Positions 36,453-50,800 of a DNA stretch of 64,000 nt are shown here, piece by piece. Within the stretch, counting starts at the first letter, position 1, and each line of letters opens with the position of its first letter. This DNA is from Reticulitermes speratus. Its lineage: Eukaryota > Arthropoda > Insecta > Blattodea > Rhinotermitidae. A program made the translations under genes and the position numbers. The stretch covers positions 36,019,478 to 36,083,477 of the forward strand of contig JAJKFL010000006.1 of NCBI GenBank assembly GCA_021186555.1. The letters are read 5' to 3'. The notes beneath the pieces are model-generated. The model saw only the letters and a program-made list of their open reading frames with translations, did no database searches and had not been told where the DNA came from.

Positions 36453-36640
36453 GTATTTCAGTGTTGCCTGGAACATTCTCTGTTGTCCCACGAGTTCATT
36501 TCCTTTGAAAATCGTGTGGTTTTAAGCTTCATTATCAGTGGACAATGCTGAACGCAGATGGACAGCAATTTGTGGGATAAGATCTCATGTGTGTCGCTAT
36601 GAAAAGCTTCTTTATGAAATAAGGTAAAAGAGGCAAAGTA

Positions 36641-37096
36641 CGTATATCGTAACATTGAGGAACTTTTGTGAAACCACTATTTCCGTGAAAAAACAGTAAG
36701 TATTACTTGTTCTGTGTGTGTGTGTGTGTCTGTAGCCTTAGTTATCCCGTAAGCAAAGCGCTTGCGCCGTATTAATTTGTCATCTGTGGCCTGTCCGGCC
36801 GTACCATATTTTTCCACATTAGCTCACAAACGGAAAAAAGGTACTGAACACAAAGTGTGTTTTTTTTTTGTTTTTTCTACAACTTTTGTCCGAAACATTT
36901 CTCATTCTACCCATTATTCTTCTCAGATTTTAATTAAACTTGAAAATTTCTCGACAGATTTTCGAAAAATACTCAAATATCAAATTTCATGTAAATCCTT
37001 TTAGTGGGAGCCGAGTTGTTCCATGAGGACAGAAAGAGAGATATGACGAAGCTAATAGTCGCCTTTCTCAATTTTGCGAAAGCACCTAAACAGACA
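36641..37096 (+). repeat. Dispersed repeat R2, copy 2
   Basis: Second copy of the repeat at 30598-31100, with similar order and spacing and a longer GT run (36710-36729). The LINE fragment at 37097 starts exactly where the similarity ends. Confidence 0.65.
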
Positions 37097-37930
37097 AGGC
37101 AGCAAAAACGAGATACAGCTTTTTTATCCCAATCCTGGCGTCCTGACACCATCTCTCATCAACTAAGACAAGCTGTCGCCACATTACTTAAATACTTCAT
37201 AAAATTGAAACTCCGTTTAAATACACACAAGACAGAATCAATTTCTCTTTTCAAAACGTCGCCCATGTCTTCCGGACCCAGTCAAACTTGACAATGCATC
37301 TGTGCGCTGGGCCTCAGACGTAAAATATTTAGGCCTTCTTCTAGACCCAAAACTGCTCAAAACTAAACACCTACGTACCGTTTCCAACAAAGCCATAGGT
37401 ACTCTTTTTAACATCTTCCCTCTCCTTAATCGAGACTCTCCACTCTCACAAACCTCCAAATTAACACTATATAAATTACTAATTCGATCCCTTCTTACAT
37501 ACGCCGTCCCTGTCTGCAATACCACATGTCATTCAAATTACCTCAAACTCCGTCATCCAAAACAAGAGCTTGCGCATTATCGGAGACTATCCCAGGGGAA
37601 CTCCCATCTCCCATTTGCACGACTCCCTTAATATTGAATCCTAACCCTCTGGTCCAACAAATAGGTAATTATACACTAGCCGACCTAAACTCTTTATATA
37701 AAATCTATCAATATAAACGACCGAAACACACACTATTGTAAACCAGCTCACAATCCGGTATAGTGTTTTTTTAGTCTTTTTTACTAATATCTTTATTTTT
37801 ACCTATTTATAACTTTTGGTCCATGTACTCATTTTAGTTAAATTGGTGATCGGTACAATTTTGTAAATTTTTTCCTTGTGTGTTGTAAATATTGTAAATT
37901 GTAATCTTCAATAAATGATTTAAAAAAACG
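37097..37930 (+). mobile_element. Jockey-type LINE, 5'-truncated
   Basis: The + strand encodes the reverse transcriptase just after its YADD box: TAFLSQSWRPDTISHQLRQA, LKLRLNTHKTESI, then, in a second frame, ASDVKYLGLLLDPKLLKTKH and TLYKLLIRSLLTYAVPVCN, then, in a third frame, LVQQIGNYTLADLNSLYKIY to a stop near 37741. Two frameshifts. A 3' untranslated part ends with AATAAA (37910-37915) and a short A run, which gives the insertion direction. Confidence 0.82.
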
Positions 37931-39530
37931 AGATGTATATTTTAAGTCAAACCCCGAAAAGAGTCGGAAGACAATGACAGTCATCCACTTCTGGATTAAA
38001 TGTTTTCGTCCTTAGCCTGTAACTACAACTGTACCTAATTCTGATGATGATGATGATGATGACGACGACCGTCTTTGAAAGTAAAGTGTTAAACGCAATG
38101 TAAAATTTCATTATTTAATATGGATATAACATGCATTTGAACTTCCTTTGTGTTAAGCTAAATATGTATTAAATTTGTTGAGTAATATTTTTCGTTCTCC
38201 GTCCCTAACCCTATTTTTCCATGCGCCCTATTCTTTTTGTTAGGCGATTTTCTATATTGCGATGTCCCACAGGAACGCATCTAACCTGATATAGCAGAAC
38301 TACCTATGTGTTAGTCTGTTTTCGTGCTATTTTATTCCCCTTCTCACTGCTAATTGGTTTTAGGAGTATTAAATTCTGTCATCTTGTTTCAAAGAGTAGT
38401 CATTAAAAAGAATTCAATATGCATTAACTTGCGAAATTCGTGTCTGTCGTCAGCTTGCCTATCTTCTTTCTTGACACGGAGCAGAAAACAAACAATATTT
38501 AGAATTACCTGTAAATATGAATGAAAATATTTTGACGCATAATTTCGCTTGGGTTTGCTTAATAACTTCTCCGATATCAGGAAGTAGGCAATGTCTGATT
38601 GGCCAAATCACTTCACCTTAAATGCAAATAACATTTGCACTTTTCTTGCAAGTATTATTTCTAAATTATTTGTTCTTTAAATAATAAGTGTTTGCTAATT
38701 TTTATGTAATTACTAATAAAAACCAAAAACAGAGTCAACGTAGTGTATACATGCTATTTAAGACAGTGATAAAGACAGAACACACAACATTTCACGTGCA
38801 CAACACTTGCCTCGTCAATCTGCTGAGACATGTGTCTAACAAAACTGAGCGTGTGAGGATTTGGGTTCTTAAGCTAAGTAGAAGGGTTACTGAATCTCGA
38901 AAAGTCGGTGATCAATAACTGTGCTGCTTAGCGTGACAACACTGAGACCCGAATCCCAAAAGTCAACGCTCAGGAAACTCTGGATTCAACTTTGACTGAC
39001 GATAATTTTCAAGTTAGGTCCAGCGGGTCCTTCTACGAGGACGAAAGCCTTTTAACTGAATTCCAAGAAAAATGGTATTTAGAGGAATTGAATAGAATAT
39101 TCCAGCTTGTAGGCTCTGCTAAGCTAGGTTAACGCAGAAACTAACTGAGGGTAGCTAAAACAGTTAACCGTAGTTAGCCCAGTCATGTCCGGGCATGCTT
39201 CGTAGATGCATTAATTAAAAAGTAATTAAATTAGAGAACATAAAAACAGTTCAAGCCTTTCTAATATTCCATCAGCCACGATACAACACTTGACATCCGA
39301 TAATCCTAAAAGAATGATGTATGGAGAAAGATAAAATATTCAGCTGCAGAAATACACGTAATGGACAATGATTTCTTGGGGAAGATCGAAGTAATCTGCC
39401 GGACTTAGAAGGGACCGCGTTAGTATAATAATTATAAAAATAATATAATAACGACTAGCCAAATAAAAACAATTGAAATTTCCACGAATTACGTACGGAA
39501 CGAGAGGTTACAATCTTGCTTCCCTTTTCT
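37931..39530. other. Intergenic, GAT repeat, otherwise nothing recognised
   Basis: Contains a GAT/GAC trinucleotide run at 38041-38069. No protein or repeat family recognised in the rest. Confidence 0.45.
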
Positions 39531-39532
39531 TT

Positions 39533-39711
39533 TTTTTTTAATGGTTCAACAGCCCCTTGGGGGCCTAGGCCGCCTAATTTTTCGAGGATTCATGATCATA
39601 CTCAGACACACCACACTCGGTAGGACACCTCTGGACGAGGGACCAGCCCGTCGCAGAGACCACTACTGACAACACACAACGCTCACAAGAGACAGACATC
39701 CATGCCTAGGC

Positions 39712-39769
<58 letters not shown>

Positions 39770-40086
39770 CTTCCTGTCCCGTTTTTTTTCCCCTTGATCC
39801 ATTTTATACTTTTTTTTTATTAATTCTGGGTTTTCCCCTTTGATCCATTTGTACTGTTGAAGTCCTTTGTCCTGCATGTCACCTTATGTTTCATGCTATC
39901 GTCCATACATTTAACACAACACAAACATCCATGCCCCGGTGGGATTCGAACCACGATCCTAGTAAGTGAGCGGCCGAAGACCCACGCCTTAGACCGCACG
40001 GCCACTGGGATCGGATTCGAACCATAATCCAGTAAGCGAGCGGCCGTAGACCCACGCTTTAGACCGCGCGGCCACTGGGATCGGCC
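39533..40086 (-). mobile_element. tRNA-derived SINE with two heads and a 54-T run
   Basis: In minus orientation. The tail part is at 39540-39715, then an uninterrupted run of 54 T (39716-39769), then further sequence and two tRNA-like heads in tandem (about 39930-40013 and 40014-40086). Each head has an A box (ggccgtgcggtctaaggcg type) and a B box (ggttcgaatcc). The A box resembles tRNA-Ser or tRNA-Leu. Another copy lies at 46093-46337. The layout suggests two SINE insertions, one into the tail of the other, or a duplicated head. Confidence 0.75.
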
Positions 40087-40494
40087 TTGCTTTTCTTTAT
40101 AATGAATTATGAAGTGTAAAGGTTAGCCTACACAGTGTGGAATTACAGGCTAATCAATGAGCTGCAAAGCCCATGGAAGAAAACATTCCTATCCTTCCTA
40201 ATAGAAAAACATTAATGACGATCACCAGTACGCGGGCTGGCATTCAACTCGTGGAACTCCAGAAAATAAGTGAAGCGCGACACTTGCACTCTATAAAGAA
40301 ATTCTACTTAATGGTGTCACATGTCAACAGTAAACAATATACATGAACACATATGAAGTCCAATTATGTTTCAGTTATTCCATGTATACCTCATATACCT
40401 CATCTCACAGGAAGAAGATGGCAGTAAATTGTGTCTAAAATAAACAAATGTTACAGAAACATATCCAAAGAACACAATACGTGTTATGATTACT

Positions 40495-40800
40495 CACAAT
40501 ATTTTAATGCGCATGCTCAGCGATAATTAAAGATTTTCCTTTTAAATGTGACAAATTCTTGATGTTATACAAATCAATCCACGGTTCGATAATGAGGACA
40601 TTCAATTTTAAACTTTCCTTTGCATAAGCTAAGAATCTTTCTAAGAAATTTAAACAAGTTAACTATCTACAAGACAGCATCCCCGCCCGATTCCGACACG
40701 CACCACCAACGAAACAAATAGGTTTTCGTCTTCATCAATACTTTAGTGAACAAAATCGTACTAGTTCTGGAACGCAAGAAAGTTCATCACCTGTTCATTT
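40495..40800 (+). promoter_or_regulatory. Orphan copy of the OR upstream block
   Basis: Matches the OR-B upstream region from tgcgcat and cttgatgttat through cccgattccgacacgcacc (40686-40704) to ttcatcaatactt. It lies 1.1 kb before the OR-C ATG, and no OR exon follows before the second block at 41596. It may be a distal enhancer of OR-C or the remnant of a lost gene copy. Confidence 0.55.
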
Positions 40801-40989
40801 TTACGTCACAATGAGCATAAACAATTCAAAGTAACTACGTATATATATGGAGTTTAATATCTATAGAATTATGTGTGATAAAATTTTGTTTGAATTATAA
40901 AATTGCGATAAGCCCTCATAATTAGCATAAACATTTTGATTTCCCTTCCCATACAAATGTAATTCTACGGTTCTGAGAACGTGGTATTT

Positions 40990-41840
40990 CAACTTCTAAA
41001 TGGAAAAAATCTGCTGTAATTTAATTAATACTTGGCAGTTTTTACCTCTTCAATCTCGAATAGCAATCTCAGCCAAAGACACATTAGGCTCAGGCGCTAG
41101 AGGTTTCGACAGAATGATTTTTTCAGCTTCTCAGAATACTGTAGGAATTTTCAAGCAGATCATATCTTCTTATTTTTTTCACGTACAGCGTACAGCGTTT
41201 GAACATTTCAAATACAAATTTATGCCTCTATAAGAATCCCTTTTTCTACTGCCCGTAGCGGTCAGGAAGAAGCCCGTATAGCAAAGCGTTTACACCGGGT
41301 GTAGCAATAGTCATCGTTCCTACTAACTGGGTAAAAAGGTAATTTTTGCACAGCATAAACCGATTGGAGCGTGAAGATAAAAACTGCACGATATATAGAC
41401 CCTCTTAAATAATGGATGGAAGTACACCTTTATAGGTATAAGACGCCATGGCCTGGTGCCTTATTTAATACACAAATAAGTTTACGCTAAACTTCTTGAT
41501 TTCAAATATTAATCTGTAAGTAACCCAAACTCAGTTGCTCTAGTTTTCCAGAACCTGCAAGCAACAGACTGAAAGTGAACTATGTACAGCTTCTCCGCCC
41601 GCTTTCGACACGCACTTACTACTAAAACCAATTCGCTATGTTCTTAATCAATATTTAAAGAATTCATAGGAAAAGGTTTCAAACAGCTTACAAAACTTTA
41701 TTGAGTTCAAGATACGAACTGACTTGTCAGTAATACACTGGCAACTGACGGACACCGACGTAGGCGTAGAGTTCATTGCGCGAACGACCGAAATACATTT
41801 GTGATAGAGAAACAATAAGTTACAAGTAAAACGCTTACAC
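40990..41840 (+). promoter_or_regulatory. OR-C upstream region with conserved block
   Basis: The sequence matches 63220-64000, upstream of the inferred OR-D, in scattered blocks: aaatctgctgtaattta, agcaatctcag-caaagacac, aacctgcaagcaacagactg, atgtacagcttctcc and cttaatcaatattta. The core cgcccgctttcgacacgcac begins at 41596, 245 bases before the ATG. No clear TATA box seen. Confidence 0.6.
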
Positions 41841-44800
41841 ATGGAGCATATCAACTACAAAACCAAGCTTAGTACATCAGTAAGTAATAATACACATCAG
41901 AGTCGTTTTAAGATACTTCTGTTTATATTTCGACTAGGCGGACTTCCACTAGGGATGCAGTCTATATCAATAATTAATACCTTATATAATGTGGTACTTG
42001 CCGTGTGCTTCTACTTCACCGACGTGTGTCTGTTCATGGATACGTTTGTACATAGACGCCAACTGATGTACGCCATGAAGAAACTCCGCTTATTGATTGG
42101 ATTCATACTAATCGTGTGGATGCATATCAGTTTAAGGTACGACGTATTAGGATATACATATATGGATATACGTGCTTTTCAATTATAGTATATTGGGCAG
42201 TGACTAAATTTGAAGATACCTTAAATCTTCATTGAATGCTTGTGTAAATTATCTTGAAATTAATTCACTCATTAAAAATATCATATAAACTTAACTATGA
42301 AGAGCTTCAAACCATAGATGAAACAAATGTAAGTAGATTCCTGTAATACATTATTTACATAAACGAAATTTACATTTTCGGTGAATTTCAACATCATGAA
42401 AGACATGGAAGCCTGAATAAAACTGGCAAAATTAATTAATGAAACCCCACAAACGAGGTCAAAATTCAAAAACACATCTTCTTGACTATGAAATTGTGAT
42501 TCCTGGTAGCTGGTTACGAAAGTGTCATTGGTTCAGCAAGTTCATTCTCCAGTTTAGGATGCTTTTATACTGTAAAATGTGTCGCAGTAAGAGACCAAAT
42601 TATACACACTTAACTGTACAGAGTATAACAACTCAATGTTTCAGTGGTTTATCAGTGAAATATATTGGTACATAATAATGCATATTTATTCCCATTACAG
42701 TTATCGTAAAAGTAACATCGAACATCTTCTTACTCTGACGGATTCCTTCACATGGGAAGAACTGCCGACCAGAGATCCTGACACCGGATATTTAACAAAG
42801 GCTGGTTACATCCCGATCATCCAAAATCTTACCAAATACTTACTGATGTTGGGGTTTGTGTTTCACAATATTCAGAGTATCGTGCATATGGTGACGAGCC
42901 ATGATATGATCTTAACTAATTGGTATCCTTTCGACGCATCAGTGAGCCCAGCATTTGAAATTGCGAATTTAACGCAGGTAATGTGAAAAATTCAATTTCT
43001 CAGATTTTTATTTATAATAATAATTTTAAGAAATCTCCAGTTCCAATTTTTAAGACTTTAAGGCGCGACATATACTACTTATCTCTACCGAATACATTGA
43101 AAAGCAAGAGTCTTCGAAAAATATTAATTTCGGAGAAACGTGTACATAGAATTCTCTTTGAATAATTTATTCCTAGATTCAATTGCATTAGAAGACTCTT
43201 TAAACCTACCTCGCAAATTTAATAAAGAAATAATCCGTACTTTTCCCCAGATTCCACTTGAAGTAAGCTTTACTGCTTACGAAGCGGACAGAAGCTTTTT
43301 ATTTATTTCAAAGACAGTTCTATATATATCACTGACAAATATCTGAAATATTTATGACATGAATTGCAATAGATAAAGTGATTTGCTATTTGTCTTCACA
43401 GACACCAGTTCGCAGAAAGGTTATACAATACGTAGGTATGAAAATGCATAGGGAAACATTCGTCATTTGCAAGTCGCAGCTTATTGATATATACTTGTCT
43501 CACTGCATGTTGAAAGGATATGTATTCATACTAAGATTTAAAAATATTACAACAGTCTGTTCTTACAAAATTAAGACGCTATTAACTTACAAACCTGTAA
43601 TACTTGCCTCTGTGATAACATGTGTAATATATCTGGGCGTAACTCACAAACTCTAATGCATATTTGATGAACGTTTTTATATCCTCTTTCACACTCATTA
43701 CATGACTACAATTTGTAGTGTCTGTGGTTATAACAGTATTTAACATATTTGGTATGTGCACATATATATATAGAGAGAGGGAGAGAGAGAGAGAAAGAGA
43801 GAGCCATGTTTCTACTTCGTAAATTTTAATACAAGTACCATTCGTTACGGAACATAACAACGACAAAAACCATTAAACAGACACTATCGAAACGCGTTGA
43901 TTTGTGTTACTTAATTCCGTGATCATGAAATTAAGAACATTCTCTGAATATTAATGCACGTTCCTCTTATAGCTGGAACGTTTCGGAAATAATAACACTG
44001 CTGGACACCGGATACTCAACTTGCTTCAACCGGTAACATTACGAATTAATTTAATATAATAAAAAAATAATTATCTTTCACAAACTTATAGATTACACAT
44101 GAAATATTTATGTAGAAAATATAATCCATAATTACACCTCTATTAATAAGTCGGCAGTAACCATACGTATATTGTTCGCGTCTAGAAAAATTCTGTCAAA
44201 CTTTGTGTAAACCACAGTGCTGTTACCTGCCATATGACTATCTCTTATACGTTACCAACTTTCACACTTACATGGGCTTACACCTACATTTAACTTAATA
44301 CATATTTACAGACGTCTGTCTCTAAACTACATTTCCATTTCCAAACAACTAACCGTAATACCAATATCTCACGCCCATTCACTTTCTGGAATGTCTCGAT
44401 TAAATTCTGTATCGATATATCACATAAATTTCACTTTTATAAAGGAAGTACGAATATATGTCCAGCAACAACCACAAGCAGCATCAACGTACTAACATAT
44501 TTCAGAACATCGTAGAGGTATTTGTATTTTCTGTCCGTGAAATGTCAGAAACTTAAGCATCGTTTGCTCTAAAATCCGACGCTCCTTAATAAAATAAAAT
44601 CACAAAATTTTACTTTGATTTGCATGCATTCAAACGCAAGAAACTTTAAAGCTCTGGTTAGGAGTTCAACGAATTCGATACGAAAACCCTAATCTTTTGG
44701 AATACTGGCATCGCAGTTTAGAAAGCCGACAGAGACATTGCTTCGCATACTTTTAGTCACACACTGTGCAAACCATGTAGTCAATGCCCTGTACATACTG

Positions 44801-47800
44801 TGAATCATAACGCAAAAATTGCAGCGAGTTTACTGCGAAAAAAATCGGACAGGTATCGAGATAAGTAGGAGATAATGGTCTACTTGTATGACAAATATCA
44901 CATAAGTGGGAGGCTGAAAGACAGATACCTTTTCGATTTTTGTAGGCTCTATAGTATGCCAAGGAATTAAGCAATGATATTTAGCAGTTAATTGCTGACT
45001 GTTCATTCTACTCTGAATTTGCAACGGCCGTATTCAGCTAGGTAAATACATAAGGAGTATCACCAGATTCTCGCAGCTTAAAAAGCTTTAAGCTAACACA
45101 ATCTGCTCAGAGCATAGTAGAAGTTTCCTAACACCAGAGCATTAGGTATTTACAATTTCTACGGCATGTTACCTAACACAACACATAAGAGTATGCGGTT
45201 TGTAGAGTTACACGTTACGGGGCACAAGTGGGACCTACGCTCTAGTTGCACGATCGATTTTATATATTTGAAGTCCGAATTTTAAAATAGGGAATTTTAA
45301 TTTCTAACAAAATTGCCGAAAGTGCTCAGGTCCTTATTCTCCAATAATAGACACTATAATTTCAATTTATATAAAGAAATTTCGAATTTTATCACGACAA
45401 TACGACGTACGTTTGGCTGCCTGAGGATAGCAGATGATTTCAGATTCATTCTTCGTATAATGAAAGCAACTGCACTACTCGAATCGAAGTAAATTACAAT
45501 GGAACCAAAGTCACCGATTGATTAGGCCAGGATTATAGAGCCTCCTGACCGATCACAGAAAATAACCATCGGTATTGCCAAGGTCAAATAGTTCAAAAGA
45601 ATTAAAAACATCTGTGACAAAAGCAAAAGTTACCAACCTTAAAACCTTTGGTCAAATAAGGACATCAAATCAAGTATAATGCCAATCATTCATTACAGAT
45701 GTAATGGTTTCCCAATGGGTGGTTACCCTACACTGACGTTTCAATGGGGTGACTGTTATGGTAGCGACAACCCTGCTTGGCATTCATTATTTTACTAGGT
45801 CTCTTTAAATTTGTTGCCACAATGCGATTCTGAAACATAGTTAATCGCTGACTGTTCGATTTCTAATTTATTATAACATGCAATTGACGGATTTGGCTAA
45901 GAAAATACAAATAAATGTAAATAGCTTGGATGTACTTGGATGTAGTGTAGGCTGAAGAAGTTCACGACTCCCTTCAGAAAATGCTGAAGGACCAGCTTCA
46001 CGCAAAAAGATCGGCTCAAATGTAGAGTCTGAATTTACTAGCGATACTGAAATAAGTATTTACAATTAACGAAGGGGAATTATTTACACAGCAGATCCCA
46101 GCGGCCGTGCGTTCTAAGGTGTGGGTTTGCCGCTGCTCGCTTGCTCGGATTGTAGGTTAGAATCCCGCCGGGGGCATGGATGTCTGTCTCTTGTGAGTGT
46201 TGTGAGTTGTCTGGTAGATGTCTCTGCGACGGGCCGATCACTCGTTTGTGTGATGTATGTGTGTGTTTGAGTGTGATCTCGAACCTCGACATGGAGGAGG
46301 CCTAAGCCCACTAGGGTCGTTGAACCATGAAAAGAAATTAACAATATAAGAGTTCTCGGATTCACACTAATACACGTTGCATGCCACAGACTACCACGTG
46401 CACCTCTGGTTAGAGAAAAGTTGGGGTGTAATCTCAATAAAGTCAAACCTTCGAAATTTGGAGAAAAACTAAATGTCTCATAAAGTGGCCGAAAACTCTG
46501 TGGTTCCTGTAAGGCACAATAAGCACAATAAATATTCAATTTCTATAAAGTAATTTGGAACTATGTTACTTCAACTTCGACGTATCCGTACGTATCGCAC
46601 ACAACTAAGATGGGCGCATCAATACTATACATAAATTCTATATTTGTTTTGAGAAGGCAAAACTTTTTTTAATGTATTGATTCAAAAGAGTTCATAGAGA
46701 CAACGCTTTTATGTTTTTCGTAGCTGTAAACAAGTATGGTACATCAGTTCTAATTTTACGCGTGTATGGGTATGGTGGACATAGTAAAAGAAACACTACA
46801 CTACATATACATAAATTATAAATGTAGATATAAAGTAGTGAACAAATCTATACCCAACTAATTGCAGGATTGGTTTGAATGATCCCAAACTTTCGGTTGT
46901 ATATTTATGTAATAACACTAATATATACAAACATTTACGTTACTTGTACCGTACATATTTAATTATATATATCTTATGCAGAAAAAAGTACACTGTTTGG
47001 TGTTATTTAACACAATTTAAAAAATTTTGTTAAATAACATAAAACAGTGTACATTTGTCTGCATAAGATATATATAATTAAAAATGTACGGTACAAGTAA
47101 CGTAAAGTTTACCATAGCCAGACAGGCAAAAGAAGTTTATCAATACAAAAACATCAAAGAGAAATTACATAGAACTAATGCAGCTATTTGGTATAATAAA
47201 AATTGTGTTAAATAACATAAAACAGTGTACATTTGTCTGCATAAGATATATATATATATATATATATATACAAACACTTTGTCATTTATATTTGACAATA
47301 AGTACAGAATGCTGTACATGCCTTCAACGCTTGTAGCTCCGTGAAGATGGCTACGGATTTCAGCCGAAACAAATAGAAGCCTTTAACCACTTTTGCTCTT
47401 AGTTGGGAATAAACTTGTGTGTAAAAGCAATTGCACAGAGAATGTAAAATATTAAATATAAATTGAACATATACTTCCCAAAATTAGACGTTAAAATAAT
47501 TTGGCAATTTCGGTATACAGGTTACTGAATCCCACACATAAACTTAAAAATTTCATAGGTTATAACAGCACCTTAAAATCAAAACTAAAGAAAAAAGAAT
47601 TAAGTAGATATAACCAATAACTATCACGATTTGCGATAAATTTTAAGTGAAACAAATTTCAGAATAAACATAACAATTCTAACCTTACAGACCTATAATT
47701 TAAACTAAGTTACACAACCCATACATCTATACCCTACAGTATAAAATACAAACAACTAAAAAAAACGAACGTTTACGTCTAAATTTTAATCAAGATAAAA

Positions 47801-50800
47801 TTAAAATTTTTAAAAACTATAAGATACGTAATATAAGATTTCACAGATAGTAGTTTAGTTTACCCGAGAAGAACCCACGAAGGCCTAGAGGAGAAGTAAA
47901 TGTATGGCACCATAATTTCTTTAGCCTCGGTGACAAATGGGAATAAGTGGTCAACGCCACGGCTCAGCCGCTTTGCCTCCAGGAAAGAGATACGGTACCC
48001 ATTGCATAGCAGGGTGGGTGGGAAAATCTACTACCCACCGGGTCTTGATCCACGGACCATCCAGAACCGTAGCCAGTCGTTATGCCGACTAAGCTATCTT
48101 GGTCCACAAGTGTATGCAATATTTATGCCTTATTTGTGCTTGTAATAAAAGTTAACTTGGCCTGATAATAGTATACTTAGACCGAAACATGTAGCTTTCC
48201 GCTCCATAATAACCTTGTGTTTAATTGCAATATAACAGTCATTAAAAGAATATTCCAAAGCATCGGGATATTATCTATTATATTAGTCAATATTGCATCG
48301 GTTCTCACTCTTATGCATACCAAAGCGCATCTCTGATTTTCAAATTAATTAATTTTCCACTATTTAATAAAATTGTGACACAAGAACTATTCATACTACT
48401 GGAAATTTTAAGATTTATCAGTCCCAAAAGTCTACTAAGTTATATCGAATGGCTTACGTGATAAGAATAAAAAGACTTCAAAGTAGCTACCATTGATCTT
48501 ACACATTACCATCTGTCATGTATGCTATAGTTCCTTCTCCGGTATTACACGGTGAAACATGGTAATTGGGTTCTAAAATTCAGGAGAACATACCGCATTC
48601 ATCCTCAGTTAACAGGAAATACAGGCATTATGCATTACCGAAACACTGACATCCACTTAATAGATTACATGGCGTCATAAACCCCAAGAGCACAAATATA
48701 TCAAACTGCACGAAAGTTAAAAACCCAGTTTCCTATATGGATACCCACATTCAAAAATACGATAACATTGCACAATGCGTAATACATAATACAATAATAA
48801 TACATAAATGTATACATTTCAGAAGACAAACATAGAAGTAATATAAACATAATTGATAAATTTAGTTCAAAATGCTGAAAAATATATGAGTAATTTATCA
48901 ATGACTGGTATCAATCTGCAAATATTTATAAGTTTATGGGACATGGTAATGTTCAGAGCTGTGGAAAATGTAATAAAGTGAAAAAAGAGCAATTACACTT
49001 GTTTGGAAAAGACATGAAGAATACAAAATTTTAATTCCTCTAAATACTATTTTGTTAACAGCTTGAAAGTGAAAATCAAGAACCATTTTCACACACCAAT
49101 AAAATCAACCTCCTACATCAAAATAAGCAAAATCTTTGTCCACACAGGTCATTGCTACACTCTTCATAGTATGTCTCGTGTTTGCGTACCCAGGCATGTA
49201 CGCAACTCTAGTGTGTGTCGCCTGCAGTCAGCTGGAGAAGCTCAGAGCGACCCTATTAGATATCGGACAGACACACACAACACAGCCTAGCTGTGGGGCT
49301 GTGACTGATCAACAGGAGGGTGGCGAACAGACTCATGCCTCAGAGGAACAGTTCCGTCACATGCAGAAACAACTGAATAGCTGCATACTTCATCACCAAG
49401 AGATAAAACGGTGCGCTTCCGAGTAAAATTTCTGATTCAGCACCATTTTTTATTTTTGATGAAGGGACATACGTATTTTTTACGTTAAACGTTTATAATT
49501 TTCTAGGTATATGGAAGAGCTAGAGGAGACAATGAACCTTCCGTTGTGTGGACTGCTGCTACTATTCTTATCAGGAGTGTGCTTTGACGCCTTCTCCGCC
49601 GTCACGGTAATGTGCTCTCTTACCAACATCCTACAAATGGCCAGTTCCCCGAACATCAACAACACATTGCCAACTGACGCAGCGACAACCCAAAAACCTG
49701 AATCTTCATCCATTAAAATACATTTTCATTAAACATTGGTAACCACCTGTATAGGCATCAATTAATTACTCGACAACTACCCCTAAGGGTTTCTTTATGA
49801 AATTCCCTGTAAAATGCGGAATGCAATTCTTATCCTTAGGGACAGACGATGGGTTTCGAAACAGTTCTCATGAGTATCATTCATTCATGTAATTCTCTTA
49901 GGATATCCGAAAACCTAATACGAAAGAAATTCCTTCATTTTCCAAAACTTACTTATTTTGTCTTTGAAAAATTATTACATGCGTGTTGTTTATGTTTTAT
50001 TTCATTGAGGCACGAAAAGTATTAAATATCTTACACTTAGTTTTCTTATTTCAGTCTTGATTCCTTAAATCATTATTCTCTTCCATTTACAGTCACGCAT
50101 TCTCTTACAACTACTCTGAGTGTTCCATTGATTTCTGTGGGTTCACTGCCAAGCTTTGAACGATGCTAAAACCAAAACTACTCGCACGTACGTGAAACAA
50201 AAGTATTTCTGTCAATAATTCGTTTGTTTAAGAAGTGTTATACATGATATTGCTTGCATATTAGAACTAATGTTTAAATACTGTAAGAAGTTTTAGTGCT
50301 TATGTTATCTTCCACAAATATACTAGTAGGATTCTCTCGACAGAATCGAGAACGGGAAATACAAAGTTCCACCACACAAAATAATAGAAAACTCTGAGAA
50401 ATCCAGGAAATCGATAGGATATATTTTATTCGCAAAATACTCGAATATTTGTTAAACCTGTCTATTTCAGTCACACACAAGATTTTTTTTAAAACATATT
50501 GAGTCTACCCTTTAAAATAGCTTTGTTTGATTTTATATTAACTTCAATTGTAGTTAGTGGCTGAAAATCATACTGTTTTTTGAATGTCAGATGACGGAAC
50601 ATTTAGGAATATTATTACAATAATAGTTCATAAAAAATTATTTTTAGCACGTGCCGGGCTTTTACGAACATGCCAATCAGCTTTCAGGTCCCATAAAGTG
50701 TAGCTAATTTTTTGGGTGGCTGACGAGCTACTGGCTTCTCAAAGAGGACTCCCCTTCATGGAGATAGCTAATAATATCTATATTATATATCACCAATTCC

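Noticed and set aside
39930..40086. Possible true tRNA genes at the SINE heads
   Set aside because: A and B boxes are present, but the heads run directly into SINE bodies, are duplicated and have changed stems; they are tRNA-derived, not tRNA genes.
43378..43656. 92-codon open segment in OR-C intron 2
   Set aside because: No known motif, no similarity to OR exons, lies inside an intron with ordinary AT-rich composition.
45955..46010. CTGAAGAAG string as a hammerhead core
   Set aside because: No GAAAC and triplet with a matching stem follow it.
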